64,000 nucleotides of DNA from JAGVSZ01 sp019137045 (GCA_046347635.1 JAXMFT010000002.1:186001-250000); one strand, 5' to 3'. Numbered from the stretch's first letter, positions 8,359-18,035 are shown. Notes: generated from the letters alone by a model not told the origin. Numbers and translations: made by a program.

Positions 8359-9807
8359 TCAGCGCGCCGCGCTCGACCGCCCCGGCAGCCCGCCGACCGC
8401 GGGCTGCGGCGCGAACCCGTCGGCCTTCTCCACCCAGCCGCCCCCGAGCGCCTTGTAGACGTTCACGAGCGACCCGTAGAGCTGCGCGCGGATCGTCGCC
8501 AGGTTGAGCTCGGAAGGAAAGAGCTGCTGCTCGGCCTGCAGCACGGTGGTGTAGGAGGTGTAGCCGCCGTTGAACTGCAACCGCGCGAGCCGCGCGTATT
8601 CCGACAGCGCGCGCACGAGCCGCTGCTGCGCCGCGAGCTGATCGACGAGGTTCGTGTTGGCGGCGAGCGCGTTCTCCACGTCCGCGAACGCGTTCTGGAT
8701 CGCAGCCTCGTAGTTCGCGAGCGCCGCCCGCTGCTGCGCCTCGGCCTGCGCCACCTGCCCCGCGATCGCGCCGCCGGTGAAGATCGGGCCGATGATCGAG
8801 CCGCCGTAGCTCCAGATCCCCGCCGGGCCCTTGAAGAGGTCGCTCAACTGCGTGCTCGCCGACCCGAGCGCGCCGGTGAGCGAGATGGTCGGGAAGTACT
8901 GCGCCTTCGCCGCGCCGATCTGCGCGTTCGCCGCGACGAGCTGCTGCTCGGCCTGCATCAGGTCGGGGCGGCGCTCGAGGAGCTCCGAGGGCAGCCCCGG
9001 CGGCACCGCGGGCAGCGCGAGCGCCTCGAGCTGCTTCCCTCGGGCGATCGGGCCGGGGTTGCGGCCGAGCAGGACCGCGAGCGCGTTCTCGGTCTGCGCG
9101 ATCTGGGTCCTGATCGCCGGAATCTGCGCCGCGGCGGTCTCGTACTGCGAGCGCGCCTGCTCGACCTGCATCTTCGAGACCTGGCCGTACCTGTTCTGCA
9201 GCTCGTAGAGCTTCACCGACTGGCCGTAGGCGTCGAGCGTCCGCTGCGCGACCGCGAGCTGCTCGTCGAGGCCGAGGAGCTGCAGGTAGGTGGTCGCGAC
9301 CGAGGCGACGAGGGACAGCACCACGCCGCGGCGCGCGTCGTCGGTGGCGAGCAGGTTCGCGCGCGCCGACTCGGTGAGCCGGCGGATGCGTCCCCACAGG
9401 TCGAGCTCCCAGCTCGCGCCGGCGAGCACCTGGTAGCTCGTCTGCGGATTGTCGAGGAAGCCCGACGCGACGCTGCCGCCGCGCTCGCTGAACCGCTGCC
9501 GCGTGCCGGTGCCCTGGTAGCTCACCTGCGGGAAGAGCGGCGAGCGCGTCGTAGTGAGGATCCCCGCGGCCTGCTCCACATTGGCCACCGCGACCCGGAG
9601 GTTCTTGTTGTGCTCCAGCGCCTCCACGATGTAGCCGTCGAGCACCGGGTCGCCGAACGCCTTCCACCACTCGACCTCGGGCGCCTGCGCCACCGCCTTC
9701 GGCTCGTAGCGGTACGCCGCCGGCACCGGCACCTCGGGGCGCTGGTAGTCGGGCCCGACCATGCAGCCGGCCAGCGCGGACGCGGCGAGGGCGGCGAGGC
9801 GCCTCAA
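8359..9807 (-). CDS. NodT-family outer membrane factor of RND efflux system
   Basis: 482 residues. The start is a TTG whose last bases form the pump gene's TGA (TTGA overlap, 9804-9807), with GGGAGGG upstream. It gives MRRLAALAASALAGC, a lipoprotein signal with the LAGC lipobox at residues 12-15. This is followed by the family-typical MVGPDYQRP. Two outer-membrane-factor repeats are visible (GASWELDLWGRIRR and SELLERRPDLMQAEQQL). The family forms trimeric alpha-barrel/beta-barrel channels that dock to the adaptor. It is third in the adaptor-pump-channel operon, so the system appears complete. Confidence 0.92.
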   Translation of the reverse strand: MRRLAALAASALAGCMVGPDYQRPEVPVPAAYRYEPKAVAQAPEVEWWKAFGDPVLDGYIVEALEHNKNLRVAVANVEQAAGILTTTRSPLFPQVSYQGTGTRQRFSERGGSVASGFLDNPQTSYQVLAGASWELDLWGRIRRLTESARANLLATDDARRGVVLSLVASVATTYLQLLGLDEQLAVAQRTLDAYGQSVKLYELQNRYGQVSKMQVEQARSQYETAAAQIPAIRTQIAQTENALAVLLGRNPGPIARGKQLEALALPAVPPGLPSELLERRPDLMQAEQQLVAANAQIGAAKAQYFPTISLTGALGSASTQLSDLFKGPAGIWSYGGSIIGPIFTGGAIAGQVAQAEAQQRAALANYEAAIQNAFADVENALAANTNLVDQLAAQQRLVRALSEYARLARLQFNGGYTSYTTVLQAEQQLFPSELNLATIRAQLYGSLVNVYKALGGGWVEKADGFAPQPAVGGLPGRSSAAR

Positions 9808-12800
9808 TCGCCCTCCCGCCGCGCGTGCGGCGCCGCCGTCGCCGCCGCGCCGGGCGCGGCCGCCTCGCGCCGCTGCTCGCTGCGCTCCTTCAGCCGGTCG
9901 AAGACGTAGAAGAAGAGCGGCACGTACAGCATCGCGAGCGTCGTCTCGCCGAGCATGCCGCCGATGATCCCGGTGCCGATCGAGTGGCGCGCGTTCGCGC
10001 CCGCGCCCACCGCCAGCGCGAGCGGCAGCACGCCGACCGCGAAGGCGAGCGAGGTCATGATGATCGGCCGCAGCCGCTGCTCGCCCGCGAGCACCGTCGC
10101 CTCCATGATCGACTTGCCCTCGCGCCGGAACTCGACCGCGGCGGTGACGCGCAGCACCGCGTTCTTCGCCCCCAGCCCGATGAGCACGAGCAGCCCGATC
10201 TGGAAGTACACGTCGTTCTCGAGCCCGCGCAGGGCGATCGCGGTCAGCGCCCCGAGCACGCCGAACGGCACCGCGGTCATCACCGCGCCGGGCAGCGTCC
10301 ACGACTCGTACTGCGCCGCGAGCACGAGGAACACCACGATCAGGCCGAACACGAACGCGATCGCGGAGGTCCCGCCCGAGCGCTTCTCCTCGAACGCGAG
10401 CCCCGACCAGGCGGAGGCGTAGCCCTGCGGCAGCACCTCGCGCGCGACCGCCTCCATCGCCGCGATCGCCTGGCCCGAGCTGTAGCCCGGCGCGGCCGAC
10501 CCGTTGATCTTCGCCGCCGGGAAGCCGTTGAAGTGCGGCAGGACGTCGGGGCCGGTGACCCATTTCGTCGTCACCAGCGCCGCGAGCGGCACCATGCCGC
10601 CCTGCCGCCCGCGCACGTACAGGCGCGTCAGGTCGTCGGGCGCCTGGCGGTACTTCGCGTCCGACTGGAGGATGACCCACCACACGCGGCTGAACTGGTT
10701 GAACTGGCTCACCGTGAGGGAGCCGAACTGGGCCTGGATCGCGCTGTACACGTCTTCCACCGGCACGCCGAGCAGGGTCGCTTTCTCGCGGTCGACGTCG
10801 ACCCGCAGCTGCTGGGTGGTGGCGCGAAACGTCGTGTGCAGGCCGGTGAGCTCGGGCCGCGCGGCGGCGCGGCGGATGACCTCCTGGGTCAGCTCGTCGA
10901 GCCGCGCCGGCTCGCCCGCGGTGGTGTCCTGCACCCAGAACTCGAACCCGCCGGTGGTGCCGATGCCGGGGATCGCCGGCGGCGGGACCGGGAACACCTG
11001 GGCGCCGTCGATCGCCTGCGCCTCCTTGTAGAGCGTCGTCAGGATCGCGCGCGCGTTCTGCTCGCGCGCGGTCGCGATCGACCCGTAGCGCTCCCTGAAG
11101 TCCCTGAAAGTGACGAAGAATGTGCCGGCGTTGGTCTTGAACCCCTGGTCGAGCAGGCTGTACCCGGTGACCATGTTGCGCTTCTCGACGCCGGGGATCT
11201 TCGCGAGCATCGCGTCCACCCGCTCCGCGACCGCCTGCGACCGGTCGAGGCTCGCGCCGTCGGGCATCACGATCACCACGAACCCGTAGCCCTGGTCCTC
11301 GTTCGGCACGAAGCTCGTCGGCAGCGCGTGGAACAGGTGCCAGATCGCGTACAGGAACGCGGCGAGCAGCACGAACGCGACCGCCATGCGCTTGATCGTG
11401 AGGTCGACCGCGTGGCCGAAGCCTCGCGTGATGCGGTCGACCTGGCGGTTGAACCAGGCGAAGAACCCGCGTTGCGGCGCCCCGCCGTGCTTGAGCAGCA
11501 CGGCGCACATCGCCGGCGTGACCGTGAGCGCGACGAAGCCCGAGACCGCGACCGACACGACGATCGTGATCGCGAACTGCTTGTAGAGCTGGCCGGTGGT
11601 GCCCGGCAGGAACGCCGCGGGGATGAACACCGAGGCCATCACCAGCACCACCGCGACGAGCGAGCTGGCGATCTCGCCCATGCTCTTGATCGTCGCCTCC
11701 TTTGCCGAGACGTGCTCCTTGGCCATGATGCGCTCGACGTTCTCCACGACCACGATCGCATCGTCGACCACCATGCCGATCGCGAGCACCAGCCCGAAGA
11801 GGGTCAGCAGGTTGATCGAGAATCCGAGCGCGAGCATGCCGGCGAAGGTGCTCACCAGCGCCACCACGATCGCGACCGCGCAGATGAGGGTGGTGCGCAG
11901 GCTCTGCAGGAAGAGGTAGACGACCAGCACCACCAGCACGATCGCCTCGAACAGGGTGTGGATCACCTCCTCGATCGACAGGCGCACGAAGTCGTTGGTG
12001 TCGAGCGCGATCGCGTAGTCGATCCCGGCCGGGAAGCGCGACTTCATGTCCGCGAGCGTCTTGCGCACGTCCGCGGAGACGACGAGCCCGTTCGCGCCCG
12101 CCTGCTGGTAAACGGCGATGAACGTCGCCGGCTGGTTGTTGATGCGGCTGTCGACGATGTACTGGCGCAGGCCGACCTCCGCGCGTGCGACGTCGCCGAC
12201 GCGCACGATCGCGCTCCCGTCCTGGCTCGCCTTGAGGATGATGCGCTCGTACTGCTTCGGGTCGGTGAACGGCCGCTGCGTCACCACCGGGAAGGTCAGC
12301 TCCACCGGGCCGGCGTTGGGCTGCTGCCCGACCTGGCCGGCGCCGAAGAGCGCGTTCTGGGCCGCGACCGCGTTCTGGATGTCGCTCGTCGTGATCTGGA
12401 GCGAGGCCATGCGGTCGGGGTTCATCCAGATGCGCATCGCCTGGTCGGCGACGCCCATCACCTGCGCCTGGCCGGCGCCGGGGACGCGCTTGAGCGCGTC
12501 GAGCACGTAGACGTTCGCGTAGTTCGCGACGTAGTCGGGGCTGTAGCGACCCTCCCTGGCGAACACCGCCACCAGCATCATGATCGACGAGGACTTCTTC
12601 TGCACCGACACGCCGAGCTGCGTCACCGCGGCGGGGAGCTGCGGCAGCGCCAGGTTGACGCGGTTCTGCACCTGCACCTGCGCGATGTCCGGGTCGGTGT
12701 CGAGGGAGAAGAAGACCGTCAGCGTCATCTGGCCGGCGGAAGAGCTCGTCGAGCTCATGTAGAGCATGTTGTCGACGCCGTTGATCTGCGCCTCGATCGG

Positions 12801-12992
12801 CGCGGCGACCGAGTCGGCGAGCGTCTGCGAGTCGGCGCCGGGATAGGTCGCCTGCACCGTGACCTGCACCGGCGTGATGCCGGGATACTGCTGCACCGGC
12901 AACGCGGTCAGGGCGACCGCGCCGGCGAGGGTGATGAGGATCGCGACGACGGCCGCGAAGACCGGCCGCTCGATGAAGAAGCGGGAGAACAC
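9804..12992 (-). CDS. RND efflux pump, HAE1 (AcrB/MexB) family
   Basis: 1062 residues, the standard length. Begins at GTG with FSRFFIERPVFAAVVAILI, the first membrane helix. The proton-relay residues are present: two Asp in GMVVDDAIVVVENVER (TM4) and Lys in LGAKNAVL (TM10). Porter loops such as PNEDQGYGFVVI, the docking-domain text and GGFEFWVQD are typical. It uses proton motive force to export hydrophobic compounds from the inner membrane and periplasm. The start is 13 bases after the adaptor stop. No TetR- or MarR-type regulator is adjacent, so substrates and inducers cannot be guessed from context. Confidence 0.95.
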   Translation of the reverse strand: MFSRFFIERPVFAAVVAILITLAGAVALTALPVQQYPGITPVQVTVQATYPGADSQTLADSVAAPIEAQINGVDNMLYMSSTSSSAGQMTLTVFFSLDTDPDIAQVQVQNRVNLALPQLPAAVTQLGVSVQKKSSSIMMLVAVFAREGRYSPDYVANYANVYVLDALKRVPGAGQAQVMGVADQAMRIWMNPDRMASLQITTSDIQNAVAAQNALFGAGQVGQQPNAGPVELTFPVVTQRPFTDPKQYERIILKASQDGSAIVRVGDVARAEVGLRQYIVDSRINNQPATFIAVYQQAGANGLVVSADVRKTLADMKSRFPAGIDYAIALDTNDFVRLSIEEVIHTLFEAIVLVVLVVYLFLQSLRTTLICAVAIVVALVSTFAGMLALGFSINLLTLFGLVLAIGMVVDDAIVVVENVERIMAKEHVSAKEATIKSMGEIASSLVAVVLVMASVFIPAAFLPGTTGQLYKQFAITIVVSVAVSGFVALTVTPAMCAVLLKHGGAPQRGFFAWFNRQVDRITRGFGHAVDLTIKRMAVAFVLLAAFLYAIWHLFHALPTSFVPNEDQGYGFVVIVMPDGASLDRSQAVAERVDAMLAKIPGVEKRNMVTGYSLLDQGFKTNAGTFFVTFRDFRERYGSIATAREQNARAILTTLYKEAQAIDGAQVFPVPPPAIPGIGTTGGFEFWVQDTTAGEPARLDELTQEVIRRAAARPELTGLHTTFRATTQQLRVDVDREKATLLGVPVEDVYSAIQAQFGSLTVSQFNQFSRVWWVILQSDAKYRQAPDDLTRLYVRGRQGGMVPLAALVTTKWVTGPDVLPHFNGFPAAKINGSAAPGYSSGQAIAAMEAVAREVLPQGYASAWSGLAFEEKRSGGTSAIAFVFGLIVVFLVLAAQYESWTLPGAVMTAVPFGVLGALTAIALRGLENDVYFQIGLLVLIGLGAKNAVLRVTAAVEFRREGKSIMEATVLAGEQRLRPIIMTSLAFAVGVLPLALAVGAGANARHSIGTGIIGGMLGETTLAMLYVPLFFYVFDRLKERSEQRREAAAPGAAATAAPHARREGD

Positions 12993-13005
12993 GCGTGCCC
13001 CGAGC

Positions 13006-14199
13006 CTACTTCGCCGCCGCGGTGGCCTTCGGCGTGGGCTTCGACACGGCCGGCGCTGCGCTCGCCGCGGCCGGGGTCGCGAGCGGCTTCGGGTTGAGCG
13101 GCGTGCCGGCGGCGAGCTTGAGCCCACCGTCGACCACGACCCGATCGCCCGCGTGGAGGCCCTCGACGACGTGCCAGTCGTTACCGACCCAGTCGCCGAC
13201 CGTCACCGGGCGGTTCTCCGCTTTGCCGTCCTTGTCCACGACCCAGACGAAGTGGCCGCGCGAGCCCTGCAGCACCGCCCGCTGCGGCACGAGGATCGCA
13301 TTCGGGCGCGTGGCGCCGCGCACGCGCACGCGCACGTACTGGTTCGGGCGCAGCAGCCCCTGCGGGTTGTCCAGGGTCGCGCGGATGAGGAAGGTTCCGG
13401 TCTGCGCGTTGAACGCGGGATCGGTGAAGGTCACGCGGCCGGTGTGCGGGAAGACGGTGCCGTCGACCAGCACCACCTCGACCAGGTAGCTATTGCCCGC
13501 CGGGCGCGCGAGCTGGCCGCGCTCGACCTGGTCGCGGAACCCCTGCACCTCGTTCTCCGACAGGCTGAAGTTCACCCACATCGGGGAGAGCACCGCCACC
13601 GTGGTGAGCTGGCTGTTGGACTGGTTGAGGTAGGTGCCGTCGGCCTGCGCGGCGGCGCCGCTGATGCCGGCGACCGGCGAGGTGATCGTGCAGTAGGAGA
13701 GGTTGAGCTGCGCGGTCTCGAGCTGCGCCTTCGCGCCCTCGACCGAGGCCGACGCGCTCTGGAAGTTGCCGGTGGCGTCGTCGAGGTCCTTCTGCGACAG
13801 CGCCTCGGCCGCGACGAGCGGCTTGACGCGGGCGAGGTTCGCCTTGGCGACGTCGAGCGCGGCCTGGGCCTTGGAGAGCTGCGCCTGTGCGGCGTCGACC
13901 TGCGCCTGGAAGGGCTTCTTGTCCATGAGGAAGAGCACCTGCCCCGCCTTCACGATCGAGCCTTCGGTGTAGACGCGCTTGTCGAGGAAGCCGTTCACCC
14001 GCGCCTGGATGTTGACCTGGCGCGAGCTCTGCGTGGTACCGACGTACTCGAAGACGGCCGGCACGTCGCGTGGGGCGACGGTCACGACGGTGACCTCGAC
14101 CGGTCCCTTGGCGACCGGCGGAGGCTCCTTCTTGCCGCAGCCGGCGGCGAGCGCGAGCGCGATGGCGCACGCGAGGTGCGCGCGGGTGGCAGCGAGCAT
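13006..14199 (-). CDS. RND efflux periplasmic adaptor (membrane fusion protein)
   Basis: 397 residues. The signal MLAATRAHLACAIALALAAGC gives a lipobox (LAAGC, Cys21), as in AcrA. The order is lipoyl half (VNIQARVNGFLDKRVYTEG), coiled-coil hairpin (about residues 85-150, rich in Ala/Gln/Lys), second lipoyl half (YCTITSPVAGISG), then beta-barrel and membrane-proximal domains (LLRPNQYVRVRV). The C-terminal tail is Ala/Pro/Lys-rich. The ATG at 14197-14199 has AAGGAG upstream. It is first in the operon; the promoter must lie in 14200-14378, shared with the divergent gene. Confidence 0.94.
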   Translation of the reverse strand: MLAATRAHLACAIALALAAGCGKKEPPPVAKGPVEVTVVTVAPRDVPAVFEYVGTTQSSRQVNIQARVNGFLDKRVYTEGSIVKAGQVLFLMDKKPFQAQVDAAQAQLSKAQAALDVAKANLARVKPLVAAEALSQKDLDDATGNFQSASASVEGAKAQLETAQLNLSYCTITSPVAGISGAAAQADGTYLNQSNSQLTTVAVLSPMWVNFSLSENEVQGFRDQVERGQLARPAGNSYLVEVVLVDGTVFPHTGRVTFTDPAFNAQTGTFLIRATLDNPQGLLRPNQYVRVRVRGATRPNAILVPQRAVLQGSRGHFVWVVDKDGKAENRPVTVGDWVGNDWHVVEGLHAGDRVVVDGGLKLAAGTPLNPKPLATPAAASAAPAVSKPTPKATAAAK

Positions 14200-14378
14200 G
14201 GAACTCCTTCCCGCTCCTGGTTCGGGCCGGGGTCCGGCGACTATAGGGGAAGCGCCGCGACCGGGCAAACCGCCCGGCGCGGCGGGCCGGTGTGGTACCT
14301 TTGAGGCGCTTCCGACGCAAGAGCGGAGCACAGGGACGCGACCGAAGGGTCCGCGCTCGCAACCAGGAGGACTCACCG

Positions 14379-16913
14379 ATGACGGCTGCCGCGGGCCGAG
14401 GCGACGTCGTTCGGCTGTTCGGCGGGGGGGGCTGGTTGCTCGCCGGCCCCGCGCTTGCGCAGAGCCGCGCCCCTGCGCAAGGGGACGCGGGGCGGCAGGC
14501 CTGCCGCGCCGACTATCTCAAGCACTGCTTTGGCATCGCGCCGCGCGGCGGCGAGGCGCTCGCCTGCCTGCGGCAGCACGCCGCGAGCGTCTCGCCCGGC
14601 TGCCGGCAGGCGCTCGGCGCGACCGCGCCGCCGCTGCCGCTGACGGCGACCTGGCCGCACACCGTCTCCGCCGACGGCGGGAGCGCGGTGGTCTACCAGC
14701 CGCAGATCATCTCCTGGCCGGGGCGGACCACGCTCAACACGCGCGTCGCCGTGAGCATCACCCCGACAGGCGTCACCGTGCCGGTGCTCGGAACGATCGA
14801 GGTCGCCTTCGCGAGCAGCGCCGACCTCGGCACGCGCCTCGTGACGCTCACGGCCCCGCAGCTCACCGCGACGCGGTTTCCGACCCTCGACACCGGCCAG
14901 GCGGTGCGCTTCGAGAACGCGATCCGCGCGGCGCTCGGGCGCCTCGGCCCGAAGCAGGTGCCGCTCGACACGGTGCTGCTCAGCCTGCGGCAGCAGGCCG
15001 ACGTGCCGCCTGCCGTGCAGGTGAAGAACGATCCGCCGGCGATCTACTCCAGCGAGCGCCCGGCGAGCCTCGTGGTGTTCAACGGCGAGCCGGTGCTCGC
15101 GCCGGTCGGAAGCACCACGCTCTCGTCCGTGGTGAACACGAACTGGGACGTGTTCTTCGACGCCGACGACCGCACCTGGTACCTGCTGGACAACGGCGGC
15201 TGGCTCGCCGCGCCGGACTACCGCGGCCCGTGGGCGCCGCCGCGGCGACTCCCCGCGGTCTTCTACACGATTCCGGCCGACGCGAACTTCGCGAAGGTGC
15301 GCGCGCAGGTGCCGGGGCGCACCCTGGCGCCGGAGGAAGTGCCGACGGTTTTCGTCTCGACCGTGCCCGCCGAGATCATCGTCACCGCGGGGCCGCCGCG
15401 ATACCAGCGCATCCCCGGCACCTCGCTCCGGTTCGTCGCGAACACCGTCGCCGACCTCTTCCAGGATACGAGCACGGGGACCTTCTACTTCCTCGTGTCG
15501 GGGCGCTGGTTCTCGGCGCCGGCGCTCACCGGACCCTGGGCGTTCGCGACGCCCAACCTGCCGCCCGATTTCGCGCGCATTCCCGCGAACGGACCGCGGG
15601 GGGCGGTGCTCGCTTCGGTGCCCGGCACTGCGCAGGCCCAGGAGGCGCTGTTGCACGCGCAGGTCCCGCAGCAGGGCACGCTGAGCCGCGCAAGCGCGCA
15701 GCTCGACGTGGGCTATGCCGGCGCGCCGAAGTTCGAGCCGATCCCCGGCACCACGCTCTACTACGCGGTGAACACGTCGTTCGACGTGATCCGCGTCGGC
15801 GACGCGTACTACGCATGCTGGCAGGGCGCGTGGTTCCGCGCACCCACGCCCACCGGGCCCTGGACGCTCGCCGACAGCGTGCCGCCGGTCGTCTACACGA
15901 TCCCGCCCGCGAGCCCGCTCTACCCGGTCACCTACGTCCGGGTGTACGCGGCGACGCCGACGACCGTGACCTACTACTACACCTCCGGCTACACGATGAC
16001 CTACGTGAGCGGCGGCGTCGTCGTATACGGCACCGGCTGGTACTACCCGCCCTACGTGTTCCTCGCGCCCGTGCCGATCTACTACGGCTACCCGTACACC
16101 TATTCGGGCGCGGTCTATTACAACTCGACGACCGGCGCCTGGGCGCGCGGCGGCACGGTGTACGGGCCGTACGGCGGCGCGGTCTCGGCAGGAACCGCCT
16201 ACAACCCGGCGACCGGGGCGTGGGCGCACGGCGCCGCGGTGTACGGGCCGAACGGCGGCGCCGACGCGTGGTCCGCCTACAACCCGTCGACCGGGCGCTA
16301 CGCGCACGGCAGCGCGTCGTGGGGGACGCAGGGCGGCGCGGCGAACGCGAGCTGGTACAACGCGCGCACCGGCGTCACCGGCACGACCAACCAGAACTGG
16401 AACGCGTACAGCCGCTGGGGCGCGAGCCAGATCAGCGGGCCGAACCAGACGGTGAACACGCGCAGCGAGACGACCGCGCAGGGCTCCGCCGGCGCGTTCA
16501 AGTCGACGAGCGGCGCGGAGGGCGCGGGCGTGCACGGCGCGGGCGGCGACAACGCCGGCGTCGTGAAGGGGCCGGGCGGCAACGTCTACGCCGGCGCGGA
16601 CGGCAACGTCTATCAGCACACCTCGAGCGGCTGGGAGAAGTACGACAACGGCTCATGGGATCCGGTGACCAGGCCGACCAACGCTCCCGGCGCGGCGAGC
16701 CCGGGCGCCGGCGGCCAGAGCGGCCGCTTCGGCCAGTCCGAGGCGGGCGCGTCGCGGCCGTTTTCGGGCGGCGGCTACGGGCAGCAGCTCGACCAGGACC
16801 GCTACGCGCGGACCGAAGGCGCGCAGCGCTTCGGGCGATTCAGCCAGTACGGCGGGTTCGGCGGCGGCCGCTTCGCCGGCGGCGGGTTCGGCGGGTTCCG
16901 CGGCCGGCGATAG
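14379..16913 (+). CDS. modular exported protein: cysteine-rich repeat, three repeated modules, YNPxTG repeats
   Basis: 844 residues. The ATG at 14379 has AGGAGG upstream. A signal-like stretch (GGGGWLLAGPALAQS) ends near residue 29. Residues 42-79 hold a Cys-rich (GLG1-type) repeat with CRADYLKHC and CLRQHAASVSPGC. Then come three similar modules of about 130-180 residues, each with an IPGT or equivalent strand, NTxxDVxxD, a W/F-aromatic GxWFxAPxxTGPW and a closing YTIP. Residues about 577-675 carry four repeats of YNxxTGxxxxGxxxYGPxGG, followed by a Gly/Ser-rich and finally Gly/Phe/Arg-rich tail. This looks like a surface or matrix protein. I do not know its function. An 8-G run in the signal region is prone to slippage. 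Confidence 0.7.
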   Translation: MTAAAGRGDVVRLFGGGGWLLAGPALAQSRAPAQGDAGRQACRADYLKHCFGIAPRGGEALACLRQHAASVSPGCRQALGATAPPLPLTATWPHTVSADGGSAVVYQPQIISWPGRTTLNTRVAVSITPTGVTVPVLGTIEVAFASSADLGTRLVTLTAPQLTATRFPTLDTGQAVRFENAIRAALGRLGPKQVPLDTVLLSLRQQADVPPAVQVKNDPPAIYSSERPASLVVFNGEPVLAPVGSTTLSSVVNTNWDVFFDADDRTWYLLDNGGWLAAPDYRGPWAPPRRLPAVFYTIPADANFAKVRAQVPGRTLAPEEVPTVFVSTVPAEIIVTAGPPRYQRIPGTSLRFVANTVADLFQDTSTGTFYFLVSGRWFSAPALTGPWAFATPNLPPDFARIPANGPRGAVLASVPGTAQAQEALLHAQVPQQGTLSRASAQLDVGYAGAPKFEPIPGTTLYYAVNTSFDVIRVGDAYYACWQGAWFRAPTPTGPWTLADSVPPVVYTIPPASPLYPVTYVRVYAATPTTVTYYYTSGYTMTYVSGGVVVYGTGWYYPPYVFLAPVPIYYGYPYTYSGAVYYNSTTGAWARGGTVYGPYGGAVSAGTAYNPATGAWAHGAAVYGPNGGADAWSAYNPSTGRYAHGSASWGTQGGAANASWYNARTGVTGTTNQNWNAYSRWGASQISGPNQTVNTRSETTAQGSAGAFKSTSGAEGAGVHGAGGDNAGVVKGPGGNVYAGADGNVYQHTSSGWEKYDNGSWDPVTRPTNAPGAASPGAGGQSGRFGQSEAGASRPFSGGGYGQQLDQDRYARTEGAQRFGRFSQYGGFGGGRFAGGGFGGFRGRR

Positions 16914-16931
16914 CGCAGCGAGGAGAAAGCG

Positions 16932-17648
16932 ATGAATCGACGCACCGCGTGCTTGCTGCTCGGAACGATCGCCGTCGCGTGGGGCTGCGCGCCCAGCGCC
17001 GGCAACAGGGTGACCGGCGGCGCGCGCGTCGAGGGCGAAGTCGCGACCGCGGGGGCGCCCACGACGCCGGCGCGGCGCGTGTACGTCCAGGACTTCGCGC
17101 TCGACGCGGAGGCGACCGCGCCGCGCACCGGGCTCCTCGGGCGGCCGCGGCGCTTCCGCGAGCTGACCGGGGAGGACCCGGCGACGCACGCGCGGCGGGT
17201 GGTGGACGAGATGGCGACCGCGCTCACGAAAGACCTGAACGCCGCCGGAATCCCCGCCGAGCGGCTGCGCGCGGGCGGCGCGCTGCCGGCGGACGGCTGG
17301 CTCGTCCGCGGCGCGTTCACCGAGGTCGACAGCGGCGGCATCGTGCGCCGCGCGCTGATCGGCTTCGGCAGCGGCAAGACCGAGATGGACGTGCAGGTCG
17401 GCGTGAGCGACCTCGCCTCGCCGCAGCCCGAGCAGGCCTTCCTCGTGTTCGGCACGATCACCGACCCGAGCCGCCTGCCGGGCGGCGCGGTGACGCGCAA
17501 CCCCTACGTCGTCGCCGCGAAGTTCGTGCTGGAGAAGGGCGCGCAGCGGCGCGACGTCGAGCACACCGCGCAGGCGATCGCCGACGAGCTCGCGAAATTC
17601 CGCGAGCAGGTGCGGCGCGGGCAGGTCACGCTGCCGGCGACGCGCTGA
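16932..17648 (+). CDS. DUF4410 lipoprotein
   Basis: 238 residues. MNRRTACLLLGTIAVAWGC gives a lipobox-like AWGC at residues 16-19. The mature part has RVYVQDFALD, LTKDLNAAGIPAERL, DGWLVRGAFTEVDSG and a GFGSGKTEMDVQVGVSDL block. These are the hallmarks of DUF4410, a periplasmic lipoprotein family of unknown role that often contains a GNA1162/CsgG-like fold. The ATG follows GAGGAGA and lies 18 bases after the preceding large exported protein, so the two are probably co-transcribed. Confidence 0.75.
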   Translation: MNRRTACLLLGTIAVAWGCAPSAGNRVTGGARVEGEVATAGAPTTPARRVYVQDFALDAEATAPRTGLLGRPRRFRELTGEDPATHARRVVDEMATALTKDLNAAGIPAERLRAGGALPADGWLVRGAFTEVDSGGIVRRALIGFGSGKTEMDVQVGVSDLASPQPEQAFLVFGTITDPSRLPGGAVTRNPYVVAAKFVLEKGAQRRDVEHTAQAIADELAKFREQVRRGQVTLPATR

Positions 17649-17651
17649 GGC

Positions 17652-17675
17652 GTCAAGCGGTCAAGCGGTCAAGCG
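17652..17675. repeat. three tandem copies of GTCAAGCG
   Basis: Three perfect 8-base direct repeats sit between the convergent DUF4410 gene and the next minus-strand gene. The TGA stop of the minus-strand gene (17669-17671 on the plus strand as TCA) lies across copies two and three, so repeat number could change the stop context. Confidence 0.8.
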
Positions 17676-17893
17676 TCGGCCGGGAACACCCGGTTCGCGA
17701 ACTCGGCGCCGTCGAAGCGCGCGGTGATCCACCGCCTGCGCTCGCGGTCGCTCAGGCCCGGTGGCAGGCTCGACTCCACGAGGACGCGCGCGGCGTCGAA
17801 CATCTCGGTGCAGAGGCGCACGCGCTCGGCGGCGGTCAGGCGCGCGTACCGCTCCGCGACGAACCGCTCGAACTCAAGGCTCGTGTCCTTCAT
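17669..17893 (-). CDS. small conserved-looking protein, unknown
   Basis: 74 residues, strongly charged: MKDTSLEFERFVAERYARL, AAERVRLCTEMFDAARVLVESSL, then PPGLSDRERRRWITARFDG. It is predicted all-helical with no signal or membrane segment. Proteins of this look often follow a nucleotidyltransferase-like or similar partner gene in two-gene units, and the remnant just upstream (17874-18023) could be such a partner. That association is recalled, not demonstrated. Function unknown. Confidence 0.55.
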   Translation of the reverse strand: MKDTSLEFERFVAERYARLTAAERVRLCTEMFDAARVLVESSLPPGLSDRERRRWITARFDGAEFANRVFPADA

Positions 17894-18023
17894 CCACGCA
17901 TTTCCTCAACAGCGCGTCGACGCCGAGCTTCGCGCTCCAGGCGGGAAGAAGGACATCGGCCGCCCCCGGGTCAACGAGCGTTCGTGCGCCGCGCAGGGTT
18001 GGGTTATGCCAGAGGGCAACCAC
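17874..18023 (-). pseudogene. possible C-terminal gene remnant upstream of the 74-residue protein gene
   Basis: In frame on the minus strand, about 49 codons encode a helical tail (SAKLGVDALLRKCVDEGHEP) and overlap the start of the 74-residue gene by 20 bases. Such an overlap is expected of a genuine upstream partner in an operon. Upstream of GTG 18023 the frame soon runs into the repeated element at 18036-18056 and has no plausible protein sequence. I read it as the truncated end of a former partner gene. Confidence 0.3.
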
Positions 18024-18035
18024 GGCACGTCCGCC

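Noticed and set aside
9825..13097. 1090-residue plus-strand ORF opposite the RND pump gene
   Set aside because: Composition dominated by Arg, His, Asp and Glu with no domain; mirror frame of the pump.
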